64,000 bases of DNA from CAIVAT01 sp037128705 (GTDB lineage: Bacteria; Bacteroidota; Bacteroidia; Bacteroidales; FEN-979): positions 1-64,000 of the forward strand of contig JBAXVX010000016.1 in the NCBI GenBank assembly GCA_037128705.1. Direction: 5' to 3'. Every line of letters begins with the position of its first letter. The stretch's first letter is position 1. The position numbers were made by a program, and so were the translations under genes. A model generated the notes under the pieces. The model saw nothing but the letters and a program-made list of their open reading frames with translations. It made no database searches and was not told where the DNA came from. Shown here piece by piece: positions 26,644-35,428 of this stretch.

Positions 26644-28482
26644 TTATTGTTTCAGGAAGGTCGATTTAAAGATGATTGTGTTGTCCTGAACGAACAGGAT
26701 ACAGTATAATCCGGGATGTAAATAACTCAGGACCAATTGATTAATATTTTCAGTCAAATGCGATTTCAAAACACACCGGCCGTGAATATCATACATGGAC
26801 AGGTGCAGATTGTTTTTTTTGTGCTGAAGGGAGCCGTAAAGCCGGATGATCAGGTTATCCAGCACCGGGTTGGGCGACAAAGTAACAAGCGGGGTTGTGG
26901 AATTTTCCCGGCTTTCAATTGTATCATCCACTGAATCGGGCCATTTGCATCCCGGGGAGGGGGGAGGCATGGTACGGGTAGAGAAGCGGGCCGGGGAATA
27001 ACCGCACTCATTGGTGATACGGAAGGCAAACTGAACCTCTCGCCCCGGTTTGAAATTTCCGAAGAGGCAAACCCTGTTGCCCTGAACATCTTTAATGGTT
27101 CCCTGTTTCCAGCTTGATCCGTTGTCGAGGCTGAACTCGCCTGTTTCAATTTCGGGCTGTAAAACGGCTGAGAGAGAGAAATAACATAAACTGTCGATGG
27201 GAAGAGGCAGAAATTCATCGGGTGGCAGTTCCGGAGGAGCAGGTGCGATGTAGATCAGGGCTGAGTCGTCTTCGGCATATCCTTGAGGGAATGTGGTATG
27301 CAGATACAGCGGATAGGTGTTCCCCGGCTTTATGCCCGGTTTGATCCAGATACGAAGCTTTTCGGGTGGTTCAGGAATCAGGACTGGCTCCGGGGCCAGT
27401 TCAAAAGCCGGGGAGGACCAGGAATAGACAGCGCCCGGATAGTACCGTGTCCTGATCAGTTTATCGGAGGTGGCAAAGGATGAGTCGGAGCTGCACATTT
27501 GGTATCGCCGGTCCTGCATGATCACCGGTGCTGCCTTTTCTCCGTTCTTTTTATAGGCCCGCACATAATCAACCAGCATGGACTGGGGAAAATCGGCCGG
27601 GTTTGGAACTGCCGACTGATTCCCGACGGTATTCTGGCGGGTATTCAGGCGAATACTGAAAGGAGCAAGGGGCGGATTATAGTAGGCGGAGGAAACGCAA
27701 TACGGCGGAATGCCGTGGAGGTTGAGCACCTTGACGGGCAGGTTGTTCACATACCATTTAATGGAGTCTGAATCCCATTCCAGCCCGAAGATGGTCCAGT
27801 TCGCAGAAAGATCATATAACCGGGCCGAATCGGTTAAATAGATGCTGTGGTTCTGTGAGACATGGTTCCCGTCGGGAGTCCAATGGTAAGAGCCGCTGAA
27901 AATATTGCCGTTGATGCCGTTGAGTTCAAAGATGTCAATTTCATTCCATGGACCCGGTGTGCCAGGGTTTTCGGGAGTCCCTACACCCCAGAGCCAGAAA
28001 GCGGCTCCCTGCCCGGTCCGGTTAAAGAGTTTTACCCTTGCCTCGATGTATCCGGGGGCATAAAAATAGAAGCTTTTAAATGCCGCATCGCTTACGCTGA
28101 AGGTCTTAATCTCACCTCCCGAATAGGGACAGCCCGGCAAATAGGCCTCGATGGTATTGGTAATATAGGCCATACCTGAATCGATGGTCGCATTGGCCGG
28201 ATTTTCAACAAAGCCATGCACGCAGGTACCATCTCCGTCGTCCCAGGGCGTACTCCGGTTCCAATAATCGGGGTTGAGTACGGAGGAGCCGAATTCATCA
28301 TTGAAAATCAGGTTCCAGCCGGGCTTTTCCAACGGATTGGGCCCATCGAGCTTTGAAATGCCCACCGATTTATTCTCCCCGCCGTTAATACAATAGATGA
28401 TGTCCCAGGGCGTATACTGGGCCTGAAGATGGAGGGTCAACATGATCAATAAACAGGCAGGAAGGAAAGTCAACCTTTTCAT
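26644..28482 (-). CDS. Secreted GH16 beta-glucanase-like enzyme with T9SS sorting domain
   Basis: The 612-residue protein has a signal peptide (cleavage after LHLQA) and then a GH16 domain (about 55-315). Its catalytic motif EIDIFE at 181-186 supplies the nucleophile and acid/base glutamates. GH16 enzymes of this kind cut beta-1,3(-1,4)-glucans or related algal and bacterial polysaccharides. A Pro-rich linker and an Ig-like region follow. The last 80 residues (VTLSPNPVLDNLIIRLYG ... LHPGLYCILF) are a type A sorting domain for type IX secretion. The enzyme is therefore exported to the surface or medium. No SusC/SusD pair is nearby. Confidence 0.9.
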   Translation of the reverse strand: MKRLTFLPACLLIMLTLHLQAQYTPWDIIYCINGGENKSVGISKLDGPNPLEKPGWNLIFNDEFGSSVLNPDYWNRSTPWDDGDGTCVHGFVENPANATIDSGMAYITNTIEAYLPGCPYSGGEIKTFSVSDAAFKSFYFYAPGYIEARVKLFNRTGQGAAFWLWGVGTPENPGTPGPWNEIDIFELNGINGNIFSGSYHWTPDGNHVSQNHSIYLTDSARLYDLSANWTIFGLEWDSDSIKWYVNNLPVKVLNLHGIPPYCVSSAYYNPPLAPFSIRLNTRQNTVGNQSAVPNPADFPQSMLVDYVRAYKKNGEKAAPVIMQDRRYQMCSSDSSFATSDKLIRTRYYPGAVYSWSSPAFELAPEPVLIPEPPEKLRIWIKPGIKPGNTYPLYLHTTFPQGYAEDDSALIYIAPAPPELPPDEFLPLPIDSLCYFSLSAVLQPEIETGEFSLDNGSSWKQGTIKDVQGNRVCLFGNFKPGREVQFAFRITNECGYSPARFSTRTMPPPSPGCKWPDSVDDTIESRENSTTPLVTLSPNPVLDNLIIRLYGSLQHKKNNLHLSMYDIHGRCVLKSHLTENINQLVLSYLHPGLYCILFVQDNTIIFKSTFLKQ

Positions 28483-28513
28483 TTGTCAAAAGTACTGAAC
28501 ATTTTATAAAAGC

Positions 28514-28539
28514 AAAAGCCGCCTGTCGGGGCGGCCTTT
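28514..28539 (-). terminator. Probable terminator of pepD
   Basis: A GC-rich hairpin (GCCGCC with GGCGGC, flanking A/T pairs, one bulge) lies 22 bp beyond the pepD stop and is followed on the minus strand by TTTTGCTTTT. Confidence 0.6.
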
Positions 28540-28560
28540 GATGAATTCATGGCTCCCTGT

Positions 28561-30021
28561 TTATTTTACGGGAATATTCTTCAGTGTCTCCACCAGGAAA
28601 TCATAAAATTTCTGAACGGTGGCGATGTTCACCTTTTCATCAGGGGAGTGCGGGAAGCGGATGGTAGGACCAAAGGAGATCATATCCCAGTTGGGATAGG
28701 CTCCGCCAAGGATCCCGCATTCGAGGCCCGCGTGAATTGCCTTGATTTCGGGAATATTGCCATATTTCATGTTGTAAACATCCTGCATGGTTTTCAGTAT
28801 GGGTGAGCCGGGGTTTGGTTTCCATCCGGGGTAGCTTCCATCGAACACCGATTTGGCGCCAGCCAGGTCAAACACACTCCGTATCATCTGCTCGAGATCA
28901 TCTTTTGCTGAATCGACTGAACTGCGGAGCAGGTTGCTGATGTTAATGGTCCCTTTTTCGGCTTTAACAATGGCCAGGTTGTTCGATGTCTCGACGAGCC
29001 CGATCATCTCATTGCTCATGCGTATTACGCCATTGGGACAGGCATAAACCGCATTCATCAGATTTACCAGCACAGCCTCGCTGATCACCGCTTTGGGCGC
29101 TTCAGCCGCTACCGCTTCGATCTTCAGGGTAGGTTCAACGGCCGAAAGTTCCTTTTTGATTTTTTCCCCGGTCCGGCCAAGACAAGCCAGGAAGGCTTCC
29201 GTATTGGCGGTTGGAACGGCTACAAGGGCAAATGATTCGCGCGGAATGGCGTTGCGAAGGCTTCCTCCGTCGATGGTGGCGACCTGCAATCCATGTTTCT
29301 TATGCGCATGGTAGAGTACCCTGTTCATGATTTTATTGGCATTGCCGCGTCCAAGGTGGATATCTACGCCGCTGTGGCCGCCCTTCAGGCCGGTGATATT
29401 GATCCTGAAGCCTGTAAAATCTCCTTTTAACGGTTGTTCATCATAGGTAAAGGTGATGTTTCCGTTGGTACCGCCTGCACACCCGATGTAAAGTTCGCCT
29501 TCATCTTCCGAATCCATGTTCACCAGGATGTCGCCCTTGAGCACGTCCGGTTTCAGTCCGATCGCCCCGGTCATCCCGGTTTCCTCATCGCAGGTAAAGA
29601 GGGCCTCGATGGGACCATGCTGCATATCTTTGGATTCCAGGATAGCCATGGCTGCGGCTACGCCCATCCCGTTGTCGGCTCCGAGGGTGGTCCCGTTGGC
29701 ACGCACCCATTCACCGTCAATGGCAGTTTCTATGGGATCTTTCTCGAAATCGTGGATCTTATCACTGTTCTTCTGGGGAACCATGTCAAGGTGCCCCTGG
29801 AGGATCACCCCTTTACGGTTCTCCATGCCCGGTGTGGCCGGTTTGCGGATGATCACATTGCCAACTTCATCCTGGATGGTTTCAAGTCCGAGCTCCTTGC
29901 CGAATTTGAAGATAAATTCCCTGATCTTTTCCTCTTTTTTAGAAGGACGGGGAATCTGGGTCAGGCTGTAAAAATTTTTCCACAGCGCTTTTGGATTGAG
30001 GTTTAAAATTTCATTGCTCAT
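28561..30021 (-). CDS. pepD: Aminoacyl-histidine dipeptidase (M20, PepD)
   Basis: PepD is a zinc dipeptidase with broad specificity that completes digestion of imported peptides in the cytoplasm. M20 metal-binding motifs are GVILQGHLDMVPQKN, GTTLGADNGMGVAAAMA and LFTCDEETGMTGA; a dimerisation domain follows (about 205-370), and HAGLECGIL near the C-terminus gives a last ligand. The 486-residue length matches PepD. A TAACTTTG box lies 53 bp upstream. With the OPT transporter and a PqqD-like gene on the same strand it suggests a peptide-use cluster. Confidence 0.95.
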   Translation of the reverse strand: MSNEILNLNPKALWKNFYSLTQIPRPSKKEEKIREFIFKFGKELGLETIQDEVGNVIIRKPATPGMENRKGVILQGHLDMVPQKNSDKIHDFEKDPIETAIDGEWVRANGTTLGADNGMGVAAAMAILESKDMQHGPIEALFTCDEETGMTGAIGLKPDVLKGDILVNMDSEDEGELYIGCAGGTNGNITFTYDEQPLKGDFTGFRINITGLKGGHSGVDIHLGRGNANKIMNRVLYHAHKKHGLQVATIDGGSLRNAIPRESFALVAVPTANTEAFLACLGRTGEKIKKELSAVEPTLKIEAVAAEAPKAVISEAVLVNLMNAVYACPNGVIRMSNEMIGLVETSNNLAIVKAEKGTINISNLLRSSVDSAKDDLEQMIRSVFDLAGAKSVFDGSYPGWKPNPGSPILKTMQDVYNMKYGNIPEIKAIHAGLECGILGGAYPNWDMISFGPTIRFPHSPDEKVNIATVQKFYDFLVETLKNIPVK

Positions 30022-30074
30022 AATCAGATTTCTTAAGGATATAATGGTATAGGTTATTTAGTTAAGCTGAGTGT

Positions 30075-30082
30075 CAAAGTTA
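30075..30082 (-). promoter_or_regulatory. Predicted pepD -7 box
   Basis: TAACTTTG on the minus strand, between the PqqD-like stop and the pepD start, suggests pepD has its own promoter. Confidence 0.5.
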
Positions 30083-30087
30083 GTAAT

Positions 30088-30486
30088 TTATTTGGCTGTT
30101 TGAACCGGTTCATCCTGAATTTCCCTGAAGGTGACGTACCGCTGCTGGTAGAGCAACAACAGAAATTTGGTGACACGGTCTTCGGTTTCTTCAATCGGGT
30201 TGAGTTCGCCAGAGAATTTCTCTTTCAGCATCCCGCATATCTGCAGAACGGTTGAAGTGCCGTCGATCAGCATCCAGGTGTGTCCTCCGAAGCGATCCAG
30301 TTTTATCTGGATGAATTTTCCCTTCGAAGAGGGCTGAAAAAGCGATGAATTGATCCTGTTCTTGAACCGGGGCATCAGCAGGTTGATTCCGCCGTCTTCC
30401 CTTACCTCATGGCCAAGTTCCCTCACCGGCCTGAGGTCAAGAAAGTTGGCCTTTTTTAAAATCCGCCTGCGCTTGAAAAAATTCAT
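30088..30486 (-). CDS. PqqD-like peptide-chaperone family protein
   Basis: The 132-residue protein has a basic N-terminus (MNFFKRRRILKKANF) and a C-terminal segment (WMLIDGTSTVLQICGML ... VTKFLLLLYQQRYVTF) that fits the PqqD winged-helix fold, the RiPP recognition element that presents precursor peptides to modifying enzymes. No radical SAM enzyme or precursor peptide is nearby. PqqD-like singletons of this sort are common in Bacteroidota and their function is unknown. It lies between the OPT transporter terminator and the pepD promoter, so it is probably transcribed on its own or by read-through. Confidence 0.7.
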   Translation of the reverse strand: MNFFKRRRILKKANFLDLRPVRELGHEVREDGGINLLMPRFKNRINSSLFQPSSKGKFIQIKLDRFGGHTWMLIDGTSTVLQICGMLKEKFSGELNPIEETEDRVTKFLLLLYQQRYVTFREIQDEPVQTAK

Positions 30487-30509
30487 GAAAAAGGTTGAAT
30501 GTTCCTGGA

Positions 30510-30547
30510 AAAAAGAGAGCTGTTTGTAGGTTGAAACAGCTCTCTTT
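30510..30547 (-). terminator. Intrinsic terminator of the OPT transporter gene
   Basis: A 14-bp perfect stem (AAAGAGAGCTGTTT with its complement, 8-nt loop) is followed by T residues on the minus strand, 18 bp beyond the OPT stop codon. Confidence 0.85.
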
Positions 30548-30564
30548 GATATTTTATCTGGTTG

Positions 30565-32640
30565 TTACATGCCTGATGCAGGTGGAGCAGGATCAGTTGG
30601 TTTGCCTGCATTTTTCAATGGAATCTGAATCAGCACATAGGCAATTATGGCCAGGATCACGAAGCTGATGTAGAACGTCGGTGTTTTGAAAAAGCTGAAA
30701 TAGTCGTACAGGAAAATGTTGAATACCGCGAAAATCGCGATAAGCAATCCCATCAGCGCCTCCCCGGCAATCATCCCGGAGGCCAGCAGTACGCCGGTAT
30801 TTTCAACCCGCACCTTCTGCGCTTCATTGTGCTTTCGTTTTTCAGAATAGAGATCCACGGCGCCTTTGATCAGTCCGCCTACGAAAATGGCAAAGGTGGT
30901 TTCGATGGGCAGGTACATCCCCACGCTGACGAGCATTGGACTTTTAACCTGCATGAGGATGAAGGCAACGCCCATGAGCATTCCGGCGATGATGAGCGGC
31001 CATGCCATTTGTCCCTGTACGATCCCGCGTGAAAGGATGGCCATCAGGCTGGCCTGGGGAGCCGACAGGTTCTTGCTGCCAAATCCGCCCTGGTAGCCGA
31101 GATTTTTCCCGCTGGCGATGTCGCCGTCGTTCAGGAAGGCCAGAACGACAAACATCACAGCACCTGCGAGGATCACGCCCAGGATGTCGCCGATCTGCAT
31201 GCGCCATGGAGTACCGCCGAGAATGTGACCGGCTTTCAGATCCTGGAGCATCTCACCGGCAACTGCTGCGGAGACGCAAACGATGGCAGCAACACCAAGC
31301 ACGGTGGCTACACCGGCATCACCCTGTACGCCAAGGGCTACAAGAATGAGGGCGGTAACAACCAGCGCTGTAAGGGTCAGACCGCTGATGGGGTTGTTGG
31401 ATGATCCCATGATCCCGACCAGGTAGCCTGAAACGGAGGCAAAGAAGAAGGCGAGGATGATCATAACGGTTGAAGCAACGATGGCGATGAGCAGGTTGGT
31501 TTCAAAAATAAAGTAGGTGATGCCAAAGGTTAGCACGGCAACGGCAGCGATACCGATCATGATCCAGCTGAAGCTGATGTCCTTCTCATTTCTTGGAACA
31601 TTATGTTCGATTCCGGTGGCCGCTTTTTTAACATCTTTCACCGATCGTGCGATCCCGGTAGTAAGGCTTTTCCTCATTTTAAACAGGGTGAAGGCAGCGC
31701 TCACGAGCATCCCGCCAATGGCGATGGGGCGGATGATGTATTTCCATATCTGGTTGATCTGGTAAACCGGATCGGTCACCTTGGCCATGGCCGTATCGAG
31801 GGACAGGGTAGGGTCATGGCTCATCAGGAAGGCCGCCCAATCCTGGAAATTGATGCTGGGCATCAGGAAGTACATGATCATCGGGGCCATCAGTCCCCAG
31901 GCAATGATCCCCCCGCTGAAGTTAAGCGCTCCCAACTTGGGACCGATAATATATCCAACGCCCATGTAGGCGGGACTAACACCGGGTGAGCTGAGCAACA
32001 TGCCCCCTTTGCCTGTGAATACAGTTCCGGTGATGGTTTGTTGTCCGAAGACCACAAATTTTTCCCACAGATACTGGAATAATCTCAATTCGCCGAGGAT
32101 CTTGACCAGGCCGCCGAGGCCCATGGCCCAGAAAAGGAATTTTGATCCGCCCGATCCACCCTGGCCGGCTTTATGAATTTCGGAGGCGGCAACGGATTCG
32201 GGAAAGGGAAGTTCAGCATCTTCAACCATTACACGGCGAAGCAGGGCTACGAACATGATCCCGAGCACGCCGCCTGCAATGAGGATTAACGACGAGGTGA
32301 TGTAATGACCGGCTGTGAAAAATTCGGACCAGATGCCTGAAACGAAAAAGGCAGGCAGGGTAAAGATGGCTCCGGCAGCAACAGATTCGCCGATAGATCC
32401 CACGGTACGGGTAAAGTTTTCTTCAAGGATGGTCCCCTTCATCAACCGCAGGATGGCCATGCCCAATACTGCGGCAGGGTAGGTGGCGGCGATGGTCATC
32501 CCGGCTTTGAGCCCGAGGTATGCATTGGCGGCGCCCAAAATGACGGCAAAGAAAAGGCCAATGATCAAAGCACGAAGGGTGAATTCTTTCATGTTGGTCT
32601 CGGCAGAGACGAAAGGAATGAACTTTTTCTGTTCAGCCAT
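30565..32640 (-). CDS. Oligopeptide transporter, OPT family
   Basis: The 691-residue inner membrane protein has about 15 hydrophobic segments and OPT family hallmarks. These include FTLRALIIGLFFAVILGAAN, NAYLGLKAGMTIAATYPAAV and SGYLVGIMGSSNNPISGLT. OPT proteins import oligopeptides, driven by protons. The ATG at 32640 is preferred because MAEQKKFIPFVSAETNMKE is the usual opening; the longer reading frame starts in non-coding sequence. A strong terminator follows. With pepD downstream the context suggests peptide import and breakdown. Confidence 0.93.
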   Translation of the reverse strand: MAEQKKFIPFVSAETNMKEFTLRALIIGLFFAVILGAANAYLGLKAGMTIAATYPAAVLGMAILRLMKGTILEENFTRTVGSIGESVAAGAIFTLPAFFVSGIWSEFFTAGHYITSSLILIAGGVLGIMFVALLRRVMVEDAELPFPESVAASEIHKAGQGGSGGSKFLFWAMGLGGLVKILGELRLFQYLWEKFVVFGQQTITGTVFTGKGGMLLSSPGVSPAYMGVGYIIGPKLGALNFSGGIIAWGLMAPMIMYFLMPSINFQDWAAFLMSHDPTLSLDTAMAKVTDPVYQINQIWKYIIRPIAIGGMLVSAAFTLFKMRKSLTTGIARSVKDVKKAATGIEHNVPRNEKDISFSWIMIGIAAVAVLTFGITYFIFETNLLIAIVASTVMIILAFFFASVSGYLVGIMGSSNNPISGLTLTALVVTALILVALGVQGDAGVATVLGVAAIVCVSAAVAGEMLQDLKAGHILGGTPWRMQIGDILGVILAGAVMFVVLAFLNDGDIASGKNLGYQGGFGSKNLSAPQASLMAILSRGIVQGQMAWPLIIAGMLMGVAFILMQVKSPMLVSVGMYLPIETTFAIFVGGLIKGAVDLYSEKRKHNEAQKVRVENTGVLLASGMIAGEALMGLLIAIFAVFNIFLYDYFSFFKTPTFYISFVILAIIAYVLIQIPLKNAGKPTDPAPPASGM

Positions 32641-32775
32641 AATTCCAGATTTTAAGTTGTTAGAATGATGTGAGAATAACAAGGCTAAATAAAGAAAATC
32701 CTGCGAGATGAGCAAGGACTATTTACCATGTTAGGATACTAGAATGATTAAAGTGTTGATTATGAGGATAAATAC

Positions 32776-33405
32776 TTATAATAAGTTATAAAGGTGGACC
32801 AGTTTCTTCGTTGAAAAATAATCCTCGGTAAAAAAGTCAGAAAGAGCCCAGGTTTCCGATTTCGCCCTGATGTGTGTCACCTCCTGTTCCACCTCGCCTC
32901 CTGTCAGGTAGAGGATGCCATTTGGGAGGTCATTGAATCCCGTCTTTTTTACACAGTTCCTGACCATGGCGCAAAATTTCGGAAGGTTTGAAACAGCACG
33001 TCCGGTCACGAAATCGAATGATTGTTTGACTGTTTCAAAGCGGGCGTTCAGGGTGGTGATGTTGTCGAGGTCCAGGTCGGCCGTGATCTGATCGATGACC
33101 TTGATCTTTTTGCCTATTGAGTCGACCAGGGTGAAATGGGAATCAGGAAACAGGATGGCCAGCGGAATCCCGGGAAATCCTCCCCCGGTTCCGGCATCCA
33201 TGACCGAGGTGCCCGGTTTGAAACTGATGACCCTGGCGATGGCCAATGAATGCAGAATATGATGGATGTCTAGTCGGTCGATGTCTTTACGGGAGATCAC
33301 ATTGATCAGGGCGTTCCATTTGCGATAGTGCTCTTCAAGGGAGATAAGACGCTCCCTTTGCAGAGGGGTTAGGCCGGGGAAGTATTTTTCTGAAAGGTGC
33401 ATCAT
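32776..33405 (-). CDS. rsmG: 16S rRNA (guanine-527 N7) methyltransferase
   Basis: RsmG uses SAM to methylate G527 of 16S rRNA, and its loss gives low-level streptomycin resistance in other bacteria. The 209-residue protein shows the N-terminal ERLISLEEHYRKWNALINV helix pair, the SAM-binding motif VMDAGTGGGFPGIPLAI, the VDSIGKKIKVID segment and the late VTGRAVSNLPKF motif. Two adjacent ATGs (33405, 33402) could start it. It follows thx on the same strand, with a hairpin between them. Confidence 0.95.
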   Translation of the reverse strand: MMHLSEKYFPGLTPLQRERLISLEEHYRKWNALINVISRKDIDRLDIHHILHSLAIARVISFKPGTSVMDAGTGGGFPGIPLAILFPDSHFTLVDSIGKKIKVIDQITADLDLDNITTLNARFETVKQSFDFVTGRAVSNLPKFCAMVRNCVKKTGFNDLPNGILYLTGGEVEQEVTHIRAKSETWALSDFFTEDYFSTKKLVHLYNLL

Positions 33406-33415
33406 AAAATGAAAC

Positions 33416-33444
33416 CGTCCGGACAGGCAATGCAGGTCCGGACG
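33416..33444 (-). terminator. Hairpin after thx, probable terminator or attenuator
   Basis: CGTCCGGAC and GTCCGGACG form a perfect 9-bp GC-rich stem with an 11-nt loop between thx and rsmG. Only a short T-rich stretch follows, so it may be a processing or attenuation signal instead. Confidence 0.6.
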
Positions 33445-33472
33445 ATTATCGTAAAATCAATTGAATTGAATA

Positions 33473-33772
33473 TTATTCCTGTTTGGTTTCCCCGGCTACT
33501 GGTTCGGCCTCATCGGAAACTGCTTTTTTCTTTGATTTTGCTGCCTTGGGCTTTAATTCGGCACCTTCCGCAGGTTCTGCAACTTTTTTTGCTGTTTTCT
33601 TTGGTGCGGCCTTGACTGGGGGAACCACTACCTCTTCAACCTCTTTTTTTGGTTTTGGTTCAGCTTTTGCGACAGGGGCAGCCGGTCTAACTCTCTTTTT
33701 ACGGGCTCTCCGAACGCCTGAGGAACCAATGATAATTTTGCCACGCTTCGATTTTTTATCTCCTTTTCCCAT
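33473..33772 (-). CDS. Ribosomal protein THX with long Lys/Ala/Pro tail
   Basis: The first 27 residues (opening MGKGDKKSKRGKIIIGSSG, then the basic RRARKKR) match the small 30S protein THX (bTHX), which sits at the top of the subunit head. THX is usually about 25-45 residues; here about 70 extra residues follow, rich in Ala, Lys, Pro and Glu and probably disordered. The gene has its own well-formed promoter and a hairpin after the stop. Alternatively the product is a nucleoid or RNA-binding protein using a THX-like head. Confidence 0.75.
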   Translation of the reverse strand: MGKGDKKSKRGKIIIGSSGVRRARKKRVRPAAPVAKAEPKPKKEVEEVVVPPVKAAPKKTAKKVAEPAEGAELKPKAAKSKKKAVSDEAEPVAGETKQE

Positions 33773-33804
33773 AATATGATGTATTTAAAAATTTCACTTG
33801 ATAG

Positions 33805-33836
33805 CAAATGTATGAAATTAGATCGGTACTGACAAA
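33805..33836 (-). promoter_or_regulatory. Predicted thx promoter
   Basis: On the minus strand TTTG, 20 bp and TACATTTG form a close match to the Bacteroidota consensus, with the start codon 32 bp after the box. Confidence 0.7.
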
Positions 33837-33847
33837 CATTTCCTGAA

Positions 33848-34558
33848 TTAGATATTACCAGCCCTCTTTTTTTTATAAAAATCCCTGACCAGTTCCTCTG
33901 ATCGGTTGATTGAATTTTTGAGCCAGGCTACCATGATCTCTGACTGTTCGGCGGGGGTCAGTTGCCAGCCAATGCCGGAGTTCCTGAGCCTGCCGGTAAT
34001 ACTCTGGATGAAGATGGCTGCTGAAACGCTGATATTGAGGCTTTCGGTGAAGCCCACCATGGGTATCTTGACAAAATCATCGGCCATTTCCAGGGCACCC
34101 GGTGAAAGACCGGCCAATTCGGTACCAAAGATCAGGGCAGTTTTCTGATCAAGGGGAAGGGTTTCGGGGGTAAAATCATTTTTATGTGGCGTGGTGGCCA
34201 CCAGCCTGTAACCTTGTTGTTTCAATGCATTCAGACAGATGGTGGTATTGTCGCCGGGATGATCGTAATGGACCAGGTTCAGCCATTTTGCCGAGCCAAG
34301 TGCCACATCGGGATTCACCTCGTACTTATTCCTGTTCTCGATGATATGAATATCCTGGATTCCAAAGCATTCGCAAGTCCGAAGCACAGCGCTGGCATTG
34401 TGCGACTGATAGATATCTTCGAGGGCGATGGTCAGATGGCGCGTACGCTGGAAAAGAACCTCCCGGAACTTGTTAAAGCGTTCAGCCGTGACAAAATTCT
34501 TTAAATATTCAATTAATTGATGTTGGGTTGATGCATCAAAACCATCGGCCGGGTTCAT
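33848..34558 (-). CDS. trmH: tRNA (guanosine-18 2'-O) methyltransferase, SpoU family
   Basis: This SPOUT-fold methyltransferase probably methylates the ribose of G18 in the tRNA D-loop. The 236-residue protein shows SpoU motif 1 in LEDIYQSHNASAVLRTCE, motif 2 in ALIFGTELAGLSP and motif 3 in IPMVGFTESLNISVSAAI. The N-terminal helix resembles TrmH more than RlmB, and a C-terminal extension ends in a basic KKKRAG stretch. It diverges from the TPR gene, each with a TAnnTTTG box in the 100-bp gap. Confidence 0.88.
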   Translation of the reverse strand: MNPADGFDASTQHQLIEYLKNFVTAERFNKFREVLFQRTRHLTIALEDIYQSHNASAVLRTCECFGIQDIHIIENRNKYEVNPDVALGSAKWLNLVHYDHPGDNTTICLNALKQQGYRLVATTPHKNDFTPETLPLDQKTALIFGTELAGLSPGALEMADDFVKIPMVGFTESLNISVSAAIFIQSITGRLRNSGIGWQLTPAEQSEIMVAWLKNSINRSEELVRDFYKKKRAGNI

Positions 34559-34581
34559 ATTCCTGAATTTTCAAAATCATG

Positions 34582-34589
34582 CAAAAGTA
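34582..34589 (-). promoter_or_regulatory. Predicted trmH -7 box
   Basis: TACTTTTG on the minus strand, 23 bp before the ATG. Confidence 0.55.
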
Positions 34590-34629
34590 AAAAAAATGGT
34601 CTACTATGCCTTTAATTCGGGAAAAAATG

Positions 34630-34637
34630 TAATTTTG
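34630..34637 (+). promoter_or_regulatory. Predicted -7 box of TPR gene
   Basis: TAATTTTG lies 21 bp before the ATG at 34659 and argues against the upstream in-frame start at 34596. Confidence 0.6.
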
Positions 34638-34658
34638 CACCTCCAAATTCCAGATAAC

Positions 34659-35360
34659 ATGGCAAGTAAGCAGGATAAAAAGATTGACAAAACAGAAGAA
34701 CGTATTGTTGCCGTAGAAGAGGCTTTCGGCAAAACGGAGCAATTTATTGAAAAATATCAGCAGATCATCCTGATCGTTGTTGGGGTTATTATTGTGATTG
34801 TGCTTGGTTTCTTCGGATTCAAGCGCTTTTACCTTGGCCCCAAGGAAAAAGAGGCCCAGAGCCAGATGTTCATGGCAGAAAAATATTTCGAACAGGATTC
34901 GCTCAAGCGGGCGCTGAACGGGGATGGTCAATATCTGGGATTCCTTGCCATTATTGATGAATATGGTTTGACGAAGTCGGCGAATCTTGCACATTATTAT
35001 GCCGGAGTTTGCTATCTGAAACTTGGTCAGTACGACCTTGCTTTGGAGCAACTCAATAAATTCAGCAGCAGTGACCAGCTGGTTGGTCCGATGGCCAAAG
35101 GGGCGATGGGCGATGCCAACATGGAGCTGAAACAGGTGGAGAAAGCTGCCGGGCTGTATCTTGATGCTGCAGAAATGAAGAAAAATGAATTCACTTCACC
35201 CCTGTTCCTGATGAAATCGGCCATGGCCAACGAGGAGCTTGGAAAATATGACAAAGCTGTCGCCCTGTACAAACGCATCAAGGAGGAGTTTCCACGCTCA
35301 AAAGAGGGCAGGGAAATTGACAAGTATATTTCCTATGCAGAGGGAATGATAAAGAAATAA
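34659..35360 (+). CDS. Membrane-anchored TPR protein (YfgM-like)
   Basis: The 233-residue protein has a charged N-terminal cytoplasmic segment (MASKQDKKIDKTEERIVAVE), one TM helix at about 35-54 (QIILIVVGVIIVIVLGFF) and at least three TPR-like helical pairs (LAHYYAGVCYLKLGQYDLA, MAKGAMGDANMELKQ, ALYKRIKEEFPRS). It resembles YfgM, which works with PpiD at the Sec translocon, but a general scaffold role is equally possible. The ATG at 34659 follows the promoter box. A heptad array and a terminator lie after it. Confidence 0.82.
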   Translation: MASKQDKKIDKTEERIVAVEEAFGKTEQFIEKYQQIILIVVGVIIVIVLGFFGFKRFYLGPKEKEAQSQMFMAEKYFEQDSLKRALNGDGQYLGFLAIIDEYGLTKSANLAHYYAGVCYLKLGQYDLALEQLNKFSSSDQLVGPMAKGAMGDANMELKQVEKAAGLYLDAAEMKKNEFTSPLFLMKSAMANEELGKYDKAVALYKRIKEEFPRSKEGREIDKYISYAEGMIKK

Positions 35361-35366
35361 TTTTTA

Positions 35367-35427
35367 GATGTACGATTTACGATTTTAGATTTAATTATAA
35401 ATCGTACCTCGTAAGTTGTAATTTTAC
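35367..35427. repeat. Heptad array with inverted halves
   Basis: GATGTAC, GATTTAC, GATTTTA and GATTTAA run forward; then ATCGTAC, CTCGTAA and GTTGTAA run in the opposite sense around a TTATAA centre. The two halves could fold back on each other. It lies between the TPR stop and the terminator. Confidence 0.7.
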
Positions 35428-35428
35428 A

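Noticed and set aside
34536..35051. 171-codon minus-strand frame opposite the TPR gene
   Set aside because: Rich in Phe and Leu as expected antisense to a Lys/Glu-rich gene; the plus strand has a promoter and a conserved layout.
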